Below are positions 1-9,353 of a stretch of DNA of 64,000 bases, piece after piece. The position numbers and the translations under genes are program-made. This DNA is from Citrobacter rodentium NBRC 105723 = DSM 16636. Lineage in GTDB: Bacteria; Pseudomonadota; Gammaproteobacteria; Enterobacterales; Enterobacteriaceae. The notes below the pieces were generated by a model, which saw only the letters and a program-made list of their open reading frames with translations, was not told where the DNA came from and searched no databases. The stretch covers positions 3,162,001 through 3,226,000 of the forward strand of contig NZ_CP082833.1 in assembly GCF_021278985.1 (NCBI RefSeq), given 5' to 3'. Position 1 is the stretch's first letter. Each line of letters begins with the position of its first letter.

Positions 1-973
1 GTATGGCGATCAGATCGACATGCGGCGCGTCAAAACCGGTGGTTAAGACGGAGACATTGACCAGATAGCGGAAACGCTGTTCTTTAAAGGCCTCGATTAG
101 CTCGTCGCGCGCGGCGCCCGGCGTATCGCCGGTAATCAGCGCGGCGTCGGTGGCGGGCAGCAGTCCGACGATCTCTTTGGCGTGTTCTACGGTGGCGGCA
201 AAAATCATCACCCCTTTGCGATTCTGAGCAAATTCGACGATCTGGCTGACGATATGCGGCGTGATGCGCCGCTGTTTTTTCAGCTCCCGGTTAAGATCGG
301 CCTCGCTGAACAGACCGTTGCTCTGCGCCTGCAGGCGGCTGAAGTCGTACTGCACTACCGGCATATCAAGCCGTTCCGGCGGTGTGAGGTAGCCGTGCTT
401 AATCATATAGCGCAAAGGCAGCTCATAGATGCAGTCGCGAAACAGCGCTTTTTCGTCGCCGCGCACCATGCCATGATAATGAAAATGGTAGATCCAGCCT
501 TTGCCCAGCCGAAAGGGGGTAGCGGTCAGCCCCAGCAGGCGCAGGTGAGGGTTCACCTTCGTCAGCTGGGTGAGGATTTGCTGATACTGGCTTTCATCGT
601 CGTCGCCGATGCGGTGACATTCATCGACAATCAGCAGGGAAAATTCATGCTGAAAAGCGTCCAGGTTGCGCGCCACCGACTGTACGCTGCCAAACACCAC
701 TTTGCCGTGGCTCTCTTTACGCTTAAGCCCGGCGGCGAAAATGTCGGCTTCCAGCCCCAGCGCGCAATATTTGGCATGATTCTGCGCCACCAGTTCTTTC
801 ACGTGCGCCAGCACCAGCACGCGCCCTTTAGCGACGCGCGCCAGTTCGGCGATCACCAGGCTTTTGCCCGCCCCGGTGGGCAGGACAATCACCGCGGGCG
901 TGCGATGGCGGCGAAAATGGTTAAGCGTGGCGTCCACGGCTTCCTGCTGATAGGGGCGAAGTGTAAAAATCAT
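1..973 (-). CDS. radD: RadD (YejH) superfamily 2 DEAD/H helicase, N-terminal part
   Basis: ATP-dependent DNA repair helicase that helps RecA-mediated strand exchange and double-strand break repair in E. coli. The window starts inside the gene, so only about the first 324 of roughly 586 residues are present. Visible are a Walker A motif (LPTGAGKS, near residue 31), a DECH box followed by RIGDDDES, an SAT-like TATPFRLG region and the start of helicase motif IV/V (TTGFDAPHVD) at the very edge. The start codon at 973 gives the family N-terminus MIFTLRPYQQ. It is divergent from rsuA with about 150 bp between them. Identification rests on close match to remembered E. coli YejH; the C-terminal cysteine-rich half lies outside the window. 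Confidence 0.95.
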   Translation of the reverse strand, partial: MIFTLRPYQQEAVDATLNHFRRHRTPAVIVLPTGAGKSLVIAELARVAKGRVLVLAHVKELVAQNHAKYCALGLEADIFAAGLKRKESHGKVVFGSVQSVARNLDAFQHEFSLLIVDECHRIGDDDESQYQQILTQLTKVNPHLRLLGLTATPFRLGKGWIYHFHYHGMVRGDEKALFRDCIYELPLRYMIKHGYLTPPERLDMPVVQYDFSRLQAQSNGLFSEADLNRELKKQRRITPHIVSQIVEFAQNRKGVMIFAATVEHAKEIVGLLPATDAALITGDTPGAARDELIEAFKEQRFRYLVNVSVLTTGFDAPHVDLIAI

Positions 974-1123
974 GGTCTCACAATGCGTAACGAACTCAGG
1001 TATAGTATGCCACGAATCGTTTTCCCTTGAGGGATGTTGTTAGCCCGCTATACTGGGCAAATAACGGCTCCACTTTCGGGCTCGCTGCCCGATTCCCGTA
1101 TTTTTACAGGCAAAATCAAACTC

Positions 1124-1819
1124 ATGCGACTTGATAAATTTATCGCTCAGCAACTCGGCGTCAGCCGCGCTATTGCCGGGCGTGAGATCCGCGCCAGCCG
1201 TGTTACCGTGGATGGCGAGATTGTCCGCAATGCGGCGTTCAAACTCCTGCCGGAGCACGCCGTCGAATATGACGGCAACACGCTGGTTCAGCAACATGGC
1301 CCCCGTTACTTTATGCTCAATAAACCGCAGGGTTACGTTTGTTCGACGGACGACCCGGATCACCCGACGGTGCTCTATTTTCTCGATGAGCCGGTGGCCT
1401 GGAAGCTCCATGCCGCAGGACGTCTGGATATTGACACCACTGGCCTGGTGCTGATGACCGACGACGGACAGTGGTCGCACCGCATTACCTCTCCGCGCCA
1501 CCATTGCGAAAAAACCTATCTCGTCACCCTGGAATCGCCTGTCGCCGACGATACCGCGGAGCAGTTCGCCAAAGGCGTGCAGTTGCATAATGAGAAAGAT
1601 CTCACCAGACCGGCGGAACTGGAGGTGATTACTCCTACCCAGGTGCGCCTGACCATCAGCGAAGGGCGTTACCATCAGGTGAAACGTATGTTCGCGGCGG
1701 TTGGCAACCACGTGGTGGCGCTGCACCGTGAGCGGATCGGCGCCATCGCCCTTGATGCTGACCTTGCGCCGGGCGAATATCGCCCCTTGACTGAAGAAGA
1801 AATTGCCAGCGTGGGTTAA
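1124..1819 (+). CDS. rsuA: 16S rRNA pseudouridine-516 synthase RsuA
   Basis: Converts uridine 516 of 16S rRNA to pseudouridine during small-subunit assembly. The 231-residue protein has the usual length: an N-terminal S4 RNA-binding domain (about residues 1-60) and a RluB/E/F/RsuA catalytic domain with the motif GRLDIDTTGL, in which Asp102 is the nucleophile. An upstream in-frame ATG at 1034 would add 30 residues, but the start at 1124 gives the family N-terminus MRLDKFIAQQ. bcr follows 31 bp downstream on the same strand and may be co-transcribed, as in E. coli. Confidence 0.97.
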   Translation: MRLDKFIAQQLGVSRAIAGREIRASRVTVDGEIVRNAAFKLLPEHAVEYDGNTLVQQHGPRYFMLNKPQGYVCSTDDPDHPTVLYFLDEPVAWKLHAAGRLDIDTTGLVLMTDDGQWSHRITSPRHHCEKTYLVTLESPVADDTAEQFAKGVQLHNEKDLTRPAELEVITPTQVRLTISEGRYHQVKRMFAAVGNHVVALHRERIGAIALDADLAPGEYRPLTEEEIASVG

Positions 1820-1850
1820 GCCACGCGTTGATATATTCAGGAGCTCATTT

Positions 1851-3041
1851 GTGACCACCCGGCAGCGTTCGTCTTTTGCCATTGTCTTTATTCTCGGCCT
1901 GCTGGCGATGCTGATGCCGCTGTCGATTGATATGTATCTTCCGGCGCTGCCGGTGATCGCTGAACAGTTCGCCGTCCCGGCGGGCAGCGCGCAGATGACC
2001 CTCAGCACCTATATCCTGGGCTTTGCGCTCGGGCAGTTGCTGTACGGGCCGATGGCGGACAGCCTCGGGCGTAAGCCGGTGATCATCGGCGGGACGCTGG
2101 TTTTCGCCGCCGCCGCGGTGGCCTGCGCGCTGGCACAAACTATCGACCAGCTTATCGTAATGCGTTTCTTCCACGGCCTCGCGGCAGCGGCCGCCAGCGT
2201 GGTGATCAATGCGCTGATGCGTGATATGTATCCGAAGGAAGAGTTCTCGCGCATGATGTCGTTTGTCATGCTGGTCACCACCATCGCGCCGCTGATGGCG
2301 CCGATTATCGGCGGTTGGGTGCTGGTGTGGCTCAGCTGGCACTGGATTTTCTGGATCCTTGCGGTCGCGGCGGTGCTGGCGTCGGTAATGATTGCCATGC
2401 TGATCAACGAAACCCTGCCGGTCGAGCGCCGCCAGCCGTTCCATATCCGCACCACGATAGGCAACTTCGCCTCGCTGTTCCGGCATAAGCGGGTGCTGAG
2501 CTATATGCTGGCGAGCGGCTTTAGCTTCGCCGGGATGTTCTCGTTTCTCAGCGCCGGTCCTTTCGTTTATATCGAAATTAACCACGTTCCGCCGCAGCAC
2601 TTCGGCTACTACTTTGCGCTGAATATCGTCTTTTTGTTCATTATGACGATTTTCAACAGCCGCTTCGTACGCCGCATTGGCGCGCTGAAGATGTTTCGTA
2701 CCGGATTGTGGATCCAGCTGGCGATGGCAGTATGGATGGTAGCCAGCGCGCTCTTTGGCGTTGGCTTCTGGGCGCTGGTGCTGGGCGTCGCCGTGTTTGT
2801 CGGCTGCGTGTCGATGATCTCATCTAACGCGATGGCGGTGATCCTTGACGAGTTCCCGCATATGGCGGGTACGGCGTCGTCGCTGGCGGGAACCTTCCGT
2901 TTTGGCATTGGCGCGGTAGTCGGGGCGTTACTGTCGCTGGCGACCTTTAACTCTGCCTGGCCGATGATCTGGTCCATTGCATTCTGTGCGACCTGCTCAA
3001 TTTTGTTTTACCTCTATGCAAGCCGTCCGAAAAAACGGTGA
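1851..3041 (+). CDS. bcr: Bcr, MFS drug (bicyclomycin/sulfonamide) efflux transporter
   Basis: Inner-membrane proton-coupled exporter of the DHA1 family, known in E. coli for bicyclomycin and sulfathiazole resistance and cysteine export. The 396-residue protein has twelve hydrophobic segments and the MFS loop 2-3 motif (GPMADSLGRKPV). I chose the GTG start at 1851, preceded by CAGGAG with an 8-base gap, because it gives the exact E. coli length and N-terminus (MTTRQRSSF). An earlier in-frame ATG at 1803 lies inside the end of rsuA and is unlikely. The gene ends in a hairpin terminator. Confidence 0.96.
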   Translation: MTTRQRSSFAIVFILGLLAMLMPLSIDMYLPALPVIAEQFAVPAGSAQMTLSTYILGFALGQLLYGPMADSLGRKPVIIGGTLVFAAAAVACALAQTIDQLIVMRFFHGLAAAAASVVINALMRDMYPKEEFSRMMSFVMLVTTIAPLMAPIIGGWVLVWLSWHWIFWILAVAAVLASVMIAMLINETLPVERRQPFHIRTTIGNFASLFRHKRVLSYMLASGFSFAGMFSFLSAGPFVYIEINHVPPQHFGYYFALNIVFLFIMTIFNSRFVRRIGALKMFRTGLWIQLAMAVWMVASALFGVGFWALVLGVAVFVGCVSMISSNAMAVILDEFPHMAGTASSLAGTFRFGIGAVVGALLSLATFNSAWPMIWSIAFCATCSILFYLYASRPKKR

Positions 3042-3056
3042 TCGATAGCACAACAT

Positions 3057-3077
3057 GGAAGCCAGGCGGCTTCCTTT
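3057..3077 (+). terminator. Terminator after bcr
   Basis: Stem GGAAGCC (3057-3063), loop AGGC, GGCTTCC (3068-3074), then TTT. The T-run is short, so this is a modest intrinsic terminator. Confidence 0.6.
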
Positions 3078-3376
3078 GTTGATGTATATCAACCAGCACT
3101 TCATCATTTCCCCGATATATGTTTATTTTATGTAAAATCAATTTATGTAAAAAGTCACATCATTGTAGTTAAAAAGGTTGAGTTAGATCGCAGAAACGGG
3201 TACATATAGCCCGTGGAAGGGGTCCCGACAGTAAAAATCTCTTTAAAAAAGGCCATACAGGTCACGCGGGACGAGGATCGCAACGTTGCCCATCTGTTTA
3301 AGGACGGATTGTCAATGATGTGTTAAAATGGATGTAAAATAATTGTGAAGTATTTTGTGCTTCCGGGGAAAGAAAA
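3078..3376. other. bcr-yejG intergenic region without a recognisable gene
   Basis: About 300 bp, AT-rich, and presumably holding the yejG promoter. I see no convincing ORF, RNA gene or named operator. The GTG start of yejG is preceded by GGGGAAAG. Confidence 0.5.
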
Positions 3377-3721
3377 GTGACAACATTACAGCTCTCAATC
3401 GTACACCGCCTGCCGCAGACCTATCGCTGGTCAGCCGGTTTCGCAGGTTCGAAAGTTGAACCGATTCCGCAAAATGGTCAGGGCGCAGAGAACAGCCTCG
3501 TGGCGCTTAAGCTGCTGAGTCCGGACGGCGACAGCGCATGGCCGGTGATGCATAAGCTCAGCCAGGCGCTCAGTGATATCGAAGTGCCGTGCTCGGTGCT
3601 GGAGTGTGAGGGCGAACCGTGCCTGTTTGTGAATCGCCAGGATGAGTTCGCCGCGACCTGTCGGCTGAAAAACTTCGGTGTGGCCATTGCCGAACCGTTT
3701 GCCGTCAATAACCCATTTTAA
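3377..3721 (+). CDS. yejG: YejG family protein of unknown function
   Basis: 114-residue soluble protein, the same length as E. coli YejG, with no signal peptide or membrane segment. The family is conserved in enterobacteria. Its function is not established. The start is GTG at 3377, preceded by a GGGGAAAG ribosome-binding site. The gene is convergent with yejF, the two stop codons being only a few bases apart and separated by a shared inverted repeat. Confidence 0.9.
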   Translation: MTTLQLSIVHRLPQTYRWSAGFAGSKVEPIPQNGQGAENSLVALKLLSPDGDSAWPVMHKLSQALSDIEVPCSVLECEGEPCLFVNRQDEFAATCRLKNFGVAIAEPFAVNNPF

Positions 3722-3749
3722 GCGTCAGCTTAGCGCGAGAAGCTGACGC
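3722..3749. terminator. Bidirectional hairpin between yejG and yejF
   Basis: Perfect 10-bp stem, GCGTCAGCTT (3722-3731) with AAGCTGACGC (3740-3749), at the junction of two convergent genes. It covers the last codons of yejF and lacks a long T-run, so termination is plausible rather than certain. Confidence 0.45.
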
Positions 3750-5314
3750 GTGTACGCCTGCTGCGGCGCGTTAAACACATGCTCGCACTGTCCCTGCTCA
3801 ACGACCTCTCCTTGTCTCAGCACAATCACCTGATGGCATAACGCGCGTACGACGTGCAGATCGTGGCTTATGAAAATATAGGCCAGCTGATGCTTTGCCT
3901 GTAGCGATTTCAGCAGCGCAAGTATTTGCGCCTGCACGGTACGGTCGAGAGACGAGGTTGGCTCATCAAGAATAATCAGTGACGGCTTCAGGATCAGCGC
4001 GCGGGCAATTGCGATGCGCTGGCGCTGGCCGCCGGAAAACTCCGCCGGATAGCGGTGTCGCGTCTCTGCATCCAGCCCCACCTCAGCCATCACTGCCATC
4101 ACCTGCTGCTCACGCTGTTCGGCGGTAAGGGACGGTTGGTGCACGCGCAGCCCTTCCTCAATGATTTGCAGCACGCTCAGACGGGGATTCAGCGACGAGT
4201 TCGGGTCCTGAAACACTACCTGAATGCGATGGCGCACCGGCAACAGTTGACGGCGTCTGAGATGCTGTAACTGCTGTCCGTCAAATTCAATGCCGCCCTG
4301 CGATGAGATCAGGCGCAGCAGCGCAAGCCCGGTGGTACTTTTGCCGGAACCTGACTCGCCTACCAGCCCAAGCGTTTCACCGGGGCGCAGACTGAAGCTG
4401 ATCCCTTTAACCACTTCGTTATTCGCCACCACCCGCTTGAGGATCCCTTTACGAATCGGGAAGGCGACGCGCAGATTTTCCACCCTGAGCAGCGGTGGGC
4501 GGTCGGAGGAGAGCGGTACGGGATCGCCCGCAGGTTCGCTGTTAAGCAATTTCTGGCTGTAAGGGTGGGCGGGGGCATGAAGAAGTCTGTCTGCGCGGTT
4601 TTGCTCGACGCAGCGACCGTTTTGCATCACCGCCACGCTGTCGGCCAGCTTTCTCACGATACTCAGGTTATGGGTAATAAACAGCATTCCCATGTTCAGC
4701 TCGCGCTGAAGTTCACGCAGCAGTTGCAGGATCTGCGCCTGGACGGAAACGTCCAGCGCGGTGGTCGGCTCATCGGCAATCAGCAGCTCCGGTCGCGTCA
4801 GAAGCGCCATCGCAATCATGACGCGCTGGCGTTCGCCCCCGGACAGCTGATGCGGATAATCACCCAGCCGTTTCGCCGCCTGGCGAATGCCGACGCGATC
4901 GAGGCAGCTTACGATCTCGGCGCGGGCCGCTTCCCGCCGCATTCCCCGGTGCAGCGAAAGCACCTCATAAAGCTGTTTTTCCAGATTGTGGAGCGGATTA
5001 AGCGAAACCATCGGTTCCTGGAAGATCATGGCGATTTTGTCGCCGCGCACGCCGCGAAGCGTCTGTTCACTGGCGTGAAGCAGCGACTCGCCGTGAAAGC
5101 GGATATCGCCGGCAAGGTAAACTGCCGGCGGGGAGGGCAACAGCCGCAGGATCGACAGCGCCGTGACGCTTTTGCCGGAACCCGATTCGCCGACCAGCGC
5201 CAGCGTTTCGCCAGCGTTGACCGTCAGCGTAATGTCGTTCACTACCGTGCGAACGTGCCCTTGCCGGCGAAAGCCGAGGGTGAGCTGGTCTATCGACAGT
5301 AACGGTTGCGTCAT
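3725..5314 (-). CDS. yejF: YejF, double-ATPase subunit of the peptide ABC importer
   Basis: Cytoplasmic ATPase that powers the YejABEF peptide importer, which in E. coli also takes up the Trojan-horse antibiotic microcin C. The 529-residue chain is a fusion of two ABC domains. Each has a Walker A motif (GESGSGKS near residues 42-49 and again near 316), a signature motif (LSGGERQR, FSGGQRQR) and a Walker B aspartate (LLIADEPTT, LIILDEPTS). The gene is last in the yejA-yejB-yejE-yejF operon, with one base between it and yejE, implying translational coupling. Confidence 0.96.
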   Translation of the reverse strand: MTQPLLSIDQLTLGFRRQGHVRTVVNDITLTVNAGETLALVGESGSGKSVTALSILRLLPSPPAVYLAGDIRFHGESLLHASEQTLRGVRGDKIAMIFQEPMVSLNPLHNLEKQLYEVLSLHRGMRREAARAEIVSCLDRVGIRQAAKRLGDYPHQLSGGERQRVMIAMALLTRPELLIADEPTTALDVSVQAQILQLLRELQRELNMGMLFITHNLSIVRKLADSVAVMQNGRCVEQNRADRLLHAPAHPYSQKLLNSEPAGDPVPLSSDRPPLLRVENLRVAFPIRKGILKRVVANNEVVKGISFSLRPGETLGLVGESGSGKSTTGLALLRLISSQGGIEFDGQQLQHLRRRQLLPVRHRIQVVFQDPNSSLNPRLSVLQIIEEGLRVHQPSLTAEQREQQVMAVMAEVGLDAETRHRYPAEFSGGQRQRIAIARALILKPSLIILDEPTSSLDRTVQAQILALLKSLQAKHQLAYIFISHDLHVVRALCHQVIVLRQGEVVEQGQCEHVFNAPQQAYTRQLLALS

Positions 5315-5315
5315 C

Positions 5316-6341
5316 TTACACCGCCTTATTCGGATCGAAGGCGTCGCGGACGGCTTCGCCGATGAAAATGAGCAGCGAGAGTAAAATCGCTACCGATAAA
5401 AATGCGGCGATGCCTAGCCACGGCGCCTGAAGGTTGTTTTTCCCCTGCAATAGCAGTTCGCCCAGCGAAGGGGAACCTAACGGCAGACCGAAGCCGAGGA
5501 AATCCAGCGACGTCAGGGTGGTGATGGAACTGCATAAAATAAACGGCAGGAAGGTCAGCGTAGCGACCATCGCGTTCGGCAGCATATGGCGAAAAATAAT
5601 GCTGCGGTCGCTGACGCCCAGCGCCTGGGCGGCGCGGATGTAGTCGAAGTTGCGGGTGCGTAAAAACTCCGCGCGCACCACGCCCACCAGACTCATCCAG
5701 CCAAACAGCACCGTTATCGCCAGCAGCCACCAGAAGTTCGGCTGCACCACGCTTGACAGCAGGATGATCAAAAAGAGCGTCGGCATACCTGACCAGACTT
5801 CGATAAACCGCTGACCCCATAAATCCACTTTACCGCCGTAATAGCCCTGAAGCGCGCCGGCCAGCACACCCATTACGCTGGAACACAGGGTCAGCATCAG
5901 GCCGAAGAGGATGGAGATGCGGGTGCCGTAGAGAATTCGCGCCAGCACGTCGCCGCCGTTGGCGTCGGTGCCCAGCCAGTTCTGCGCCGAAGGCGGCGAA
6001 GGGAAAGGGCGGTCGGTAGAGAAGTTAATGCTGTTGGCGCCAAAGCGCACCGGCGCCCAGAGGATCCAGCCGTGATTTTCCAGCTGCTGCTTCAGCCACG
6101 GATCCTGAAAGTCCGCTCTGGTCGCCAGCGGACCGCCAAAATCGCTTTCGCTGTAATTTTTCACCAGCGGAAAATACCAGCTTTCGTTATAGCGCACCAG
6201 CAGGGGTTTATCGTTAGCCACCAGCTCAGAGCACAGGCTCAGCGCAAACAGCAGTAAAAAGATCCATAACGACCAGTAACCACGGCGATTGTGGCGAAAA
6301 CGCGCCCAGCGGGCCTGATTGACGGGGCTTAAACGCGCCAT
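5316..6341 (-). CDS. yejE: YejE, inner-membrane permease of the peptide ABC importer
   Basis: 341-residue permease of the DppC/OppC type, which forms the membrane channel with YejB. It has an N-terminal membrane segment, a large periplasmic stretch and a C-terminal BPD_transp_1 domain with the EAA-like cytoplasmic loop (RAAQALGVSDRSIIFRHMLPN) that docks on YejF. Its start overlaps the yejB stop by one base. Length and sequence match E. coli YejE. Confidence 0.96.
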   Translation of the reverse strand: MARLSPVNQARWARFRHNRRGYWSLWIFLLLFALSLCSELVANDKPLLVRYNESWYFPLVKNYSESDFGGPLATRADFQDPWLKQQLENHGWILWAPVRFGANSINFSTDRPFPSPPSAQNWLGTDANGGDVLARILYGTRISILFGLMLTLCSSVMGVLAGALQGYYGGKVDLWGQRFIEVWSGMPTLFLIILLSSVVQPNFWWLLAITVLFGWMSLVGVVRAEFLRTRNFDYIRAAQALGVSDRSIIFRHMLPNAMVATLTFLPFILCSSITTLTSLDFLGFGLPLGSPSLGELLLQGKNNLQAPWLGIAAFLSVAILLSLLIFIGEAVRDAFDPNKAV

Positions 6342-7435
6342 TAACGTCCCTCAAAATCGATACGCGGATCGACCAGCGTATAGCTGATATCGCTGAGAAT
6401 ATTCAGCAGCAGGCCAATCAGGGTGAAGATGTATAACGTGCCAAACATCACCGGATAGTCGCGGGATACCGTGGCTTCATAGCCCAGCAGCCCCAGACCG
6501 TTCAGTGAAAACATCACTTCGATCAGCAGCGAGCCGGTGAAAAACATGCTGATAAAGGTGGCGGGGAAGCCGGCGATCACCAGCAGCATGGCGTTGCGAA
6601 AAACGTGTTTCCAGAGAATATTTTTTTCGCTTACCCCTTTTGCCCGCGCGGTCACCACGTACTGTTTGCGCACTTCATCGAGAAAAGAATTTTTGGTCAG
6701 CATGGTGAGCGCGGCAAAACCGCCAATCACAGTCGCCAGCACCGGCAGGGTAATGTGCCAGAGATAGTCGGTCACCTTCTGATACCAGGGCAGGGCGTCA
6801 AAATTCGCCGACACCAGACCGCGCAGCGGAAACAGATCGTAGTAGCTGCCGCCGGCAAAAAAGACAATCAGTAAAATAGCGAACAGAAACGCCGGAATGG
6901 CGTAACCGATAATAATAAAGACGCTGCTCCAGACGTCGAAGCGGCTGCCGTTGTACACAGCTTTACGGATCCCTAACGGGATAGAGACCAGGTAGATGAT
7001 TAAGGTGCTCCACAGCCCAAGGGTGATTGATACCGGCAGGCTGTCTTTAATCAGCGTCAGCACCGACGCGCTGCGAAACAGGCTGTCACCAAAATCAAAG
7101 CGGATGTAATTCCAGAGCATCGCGAAGTAACGCTCATGCAGCGGCTTATCAAACCCATAGCGTTTGGTGATTTCGGCAATCACCTCCGGGTCAAGCCCGC
7201 GCCCGCCGCGGTAGTGGCTGTCGCTGATATTGCCGACGCCGGTCTGGGCGTGGCTGGCGCGCACGCCCTCGCTTCCCGCGCCGGGCAACGCCCCCGCCTG
7301 ACCAAACTCGATGGCGGCAATCGCCTGATCGACGGGGCCACCGGGGGCAATTTGCACGATAAAAAAGTTAATGGTGATGATCGCCCACAGCGTCGGGATC
7401 ACCAGCAGCAAACGGCGAATCAGATAGGCGGCCAT
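6341..7435 (-). CDS. yejB: YejB, inner-membrane permease of the peptide ABC importer
   Basis: 364-residue permease of the DppB/OppB type, partner of YejE. It has the family N-terminus (AYLIRRLLLVIPTLWAI) and a BPD_transp_1 domain with the ATPase-contact loop (VTARAKGVSEKNILWKHVFRNA). It lies directly after yejA with no gap and overlaps yejE by one base, so the operon is tightly coupled. Confidence 0.96.
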   Translation of the reverse strand: MAAYLIRRLLLVIPTLWAIITINFFIVQIAPGGPVDQAIAAIEFGQAGALPGAGSEGVRASHAQTGVGNISDSHYRGGRGLDPEVIAEITKRYGFDKPLHERYFAMLWNYIRFDFGDSLFRSASVLTLIKDSLPVSITLGLWSTLIIYLVSIPLGIRKAVYNGSRFDVWSSVFIIIGYAIPAFLFAILLIVFFAGGSYYDLFPLRGLVSANFDALPWYQKVTDYLWHITLPVLATVIGGFAALTMLTKNSFLDEVRKQYVVTARAKGVSEKNILWKHVFRNAMLLVIAGFPATFISMFFTGSLLIEVMFSLNGLGLLGYEATVSRDYPVMFGTLYIFTLIGLLLNILSDISYTLVDPRIDFEGR

Positions 7436-9250
7436 TTATTCTCCCTGGCGTCTGGCGGCAGGTAATCTGGCTGCCCGGTTGACGTCATACCACCAGGTAT
7501 CCAGTCCGAGGGAATATACGGGACGCGTGGCCGGGCGGGAAAATTTATCCCACCAGGCCAGCCTGTCTTCGGCCATATACCACATTGGCAGCATGTAATA
7601 GTTCCAGGTCAGCACCCTGTCCAGCGCGCGACCGAGCGGAATTAATTTTTCTTTATTCCCCTGCGCGGCGATGATTTGCGCAATCAGCTTATCGATTACC
7701 GGGCTTTTTACGCCCGGCGCGTTATAGCTTGAATTGATGTATTCGGAGGCCCATGAGATTTGCAGATCGGAACTTGGCCAGGGCATTGCCCGCCATAACC
7801 TCGGCATCATGTCGTAATCGCGGCTGCGCATACGGTTGGTGATTTGCGAATTATCGACCTGACGAATATTCATCGTAATGCCCAGGCGTTGCAGATTGTG
7901 CCGGAACGGCAATACCCACTGATTGTTGCCGCCTGCCGGGATGAGCAGTTCGAAGGTGAGCTGTTTGCCGGTGGCGGCGTTAACCCGCTGCTGGCCTTGC
8001 AGTTCCCAACCAGCCTCTTTCAGCAGGTTATCGGCCTTCAGCAGGTTATCGCGATCGAAACCATCGCCTTTTGAAACGGGCGGCTGATAAATCTGGCTAA
8101 AGAGTTCCGGCGGCAGATCCTTTTTCATTGGCGCCAGCAGCACCAGTTCGGCGGCATCCGGATAATCCCTGGCGGCATATTCCGTATTCTGAAAATAGCT
8201 GTTGGCCCGGCTGAAGGCATTATAAAACAGCGCTTTGTTCATCCATTCAAAATCAAAGGCGAGGGTGATGGCTTCGCGCACGCGGCGGTCGCTGAACACC
8301 GGGCGCTGGATATTAAACGCCAGCCAGCGCGTATCCTGCGCCGATTCATTTTTCTGTTCATCTTTGATGATGTACTGATGCTTAAAGTTTTTCCCGACAT
8401 AGCGCGTCGCCCAGTTTTTCGCATCGCCTTCCAGCCGCAGGTCAAACGCCCCGGCTTTGAACGCTTCGAAAGCCACGTTGTCGTCGAGATAATAGTCATA
8501 GCGGATGGTATCAAAATTCCAGCGTCCGCGGTTCACCGGCAGATTCGCCGCCCAGTAATCCTTCACCCGCGTATAGACAATGTACTGGCCCATTTTCCAG
8601 CTGCTGATGCGATAGGGACCGCTGCTCAGCGGCGGCGTTGAGAGCGGGTCGCTAAGCTTATGATCTTTCCAGTAGGACTCCGGCATCACCGGCAATGAGA
8701 ACAGGCTCAGCATATCCTCTTTGCCGGGCTTCGCTAATTCGAAGCGTACGGTCAGCGGCGCGATAGCTTTAACGGTGGTGCCTTTATAAACCAGGCGGAA
8801 CTGCGGGACGCCTTCGGTCATAAACTTATGAAAGGTGAAGGCGACATCTTTCGCCATAATCGGGCTACCGTCGTGGAAGCGGGCGTGGGGATTCATCGTA
8901 ACCTCCACCCACGAATAATCCTCTGCGTAGCGGGCGCTCTCGGCGATCAGCGGATAATAACTGGCTGGCTCATCGTCAGAGGTGGTAAACAGGGTATCGT
9001 AGAGCTGCTCGGTACGCGCGCCGGGGTTGCCGCGCATGGCGTAGCGGTTGAAGTTATCGAAGGTGCCAATGGCGGAAAGGGTAATCTGTCCCCCTTTCGG
9101 CGCCGCCGGGTTAGCGTAATCAAAATGATCGAAGTTAAAGGCGTACCGCGGTTCGCCCAGCACCGAAAAGGCGTAGCTCTCTTTAATTTGCTGCGCCTGG
9201 GCGCCAACGCTCACTGACAGCATCAACAGCAGCATTACGCGAACAATCAT
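7436..9250 (-). CDS. yejA: YejA, periplasmic peptide-binding protein
   Basis: 604-residue substrate-binding protein of family SBP5, which delivers peptides to YejBEF. The N-terminus is a Sec signal peptide (hydrophobic MLLLMLSVSVG, then AQAQQ as the likely cleavage region). The body carries the SBP5 fold with the typical MNPHARFHDGSPIMAKDVAFT region near residues 117-137. It is first in the operon; the promoter should lie in the 103 bp towards rtn. No operator is obvious there. Confidence 0.96.
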   Translation of the reverse strand: MIVRVMLLLMLSVSVGAQAQQIKESYAFSVLGEPRYAFNFDHFDYANPAAPKGGQITLSAIGTFDNFNRYAMRGNPGARTEQLYDTLFTTSDDEPASYYPLIAESARYAEDYSWVEVTMNPHARFHDGSPIMAKDVAFTFHKFMTEGVPQFRLVYKGTTVKAIAPLTVRFELAKPGKEDMLSLFSLPVMPESYWKDHKLSDPLSTPPLSSGPYRISSWKMGQYIVYTRVKDYWAANLPVNRGRWNFDTIRYDYYLDDNVAFEAFKAGAFDLRLEGDAKNWATRYVGKNFKHQYIIKDEQKNESAQDTRWLAFNIQRPVFSDRRVREAITLAFDFEWMNKALFYNAFSRANSYFQNTEYAARDYPDAAELVLLAPMKKDLPPELFSQIYQPPVSKGDGFDRDNLLKADNLLKEAGWELQGQQRVNAATGKQLTFELLIPAGGNNQWVLPFRHNLQRLGITMNIRQVDNSQITNRMRSRDYDMMPRLWRAMPWPSSDLQISWASEYINSSYNAPGVKSPVIDKLIAQIIAAQGNKEKLIPLGRALDRVLTWNYYMLPMWYMAEDRLAWWDKFSRPATRPVYSLGLDTWWYDVNRAARLPAARRQGE

Positions 9251-9353
9251 TTGTAATGGGATCCCTTATGTTGAATACCTGCCCGCGCAGGCAACGCGAT
9301 ATGACTGAATAATAGGGCAGACGGGGCGTATTGTGAATCCATGTACTGGCGCG

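Noticed and set aside
182..1030. 282-residue plus-strand frame opposite radD
   Set aside because: radD motifs on the minus strand are clear, and the plus frame runs through them without a recognisable product.
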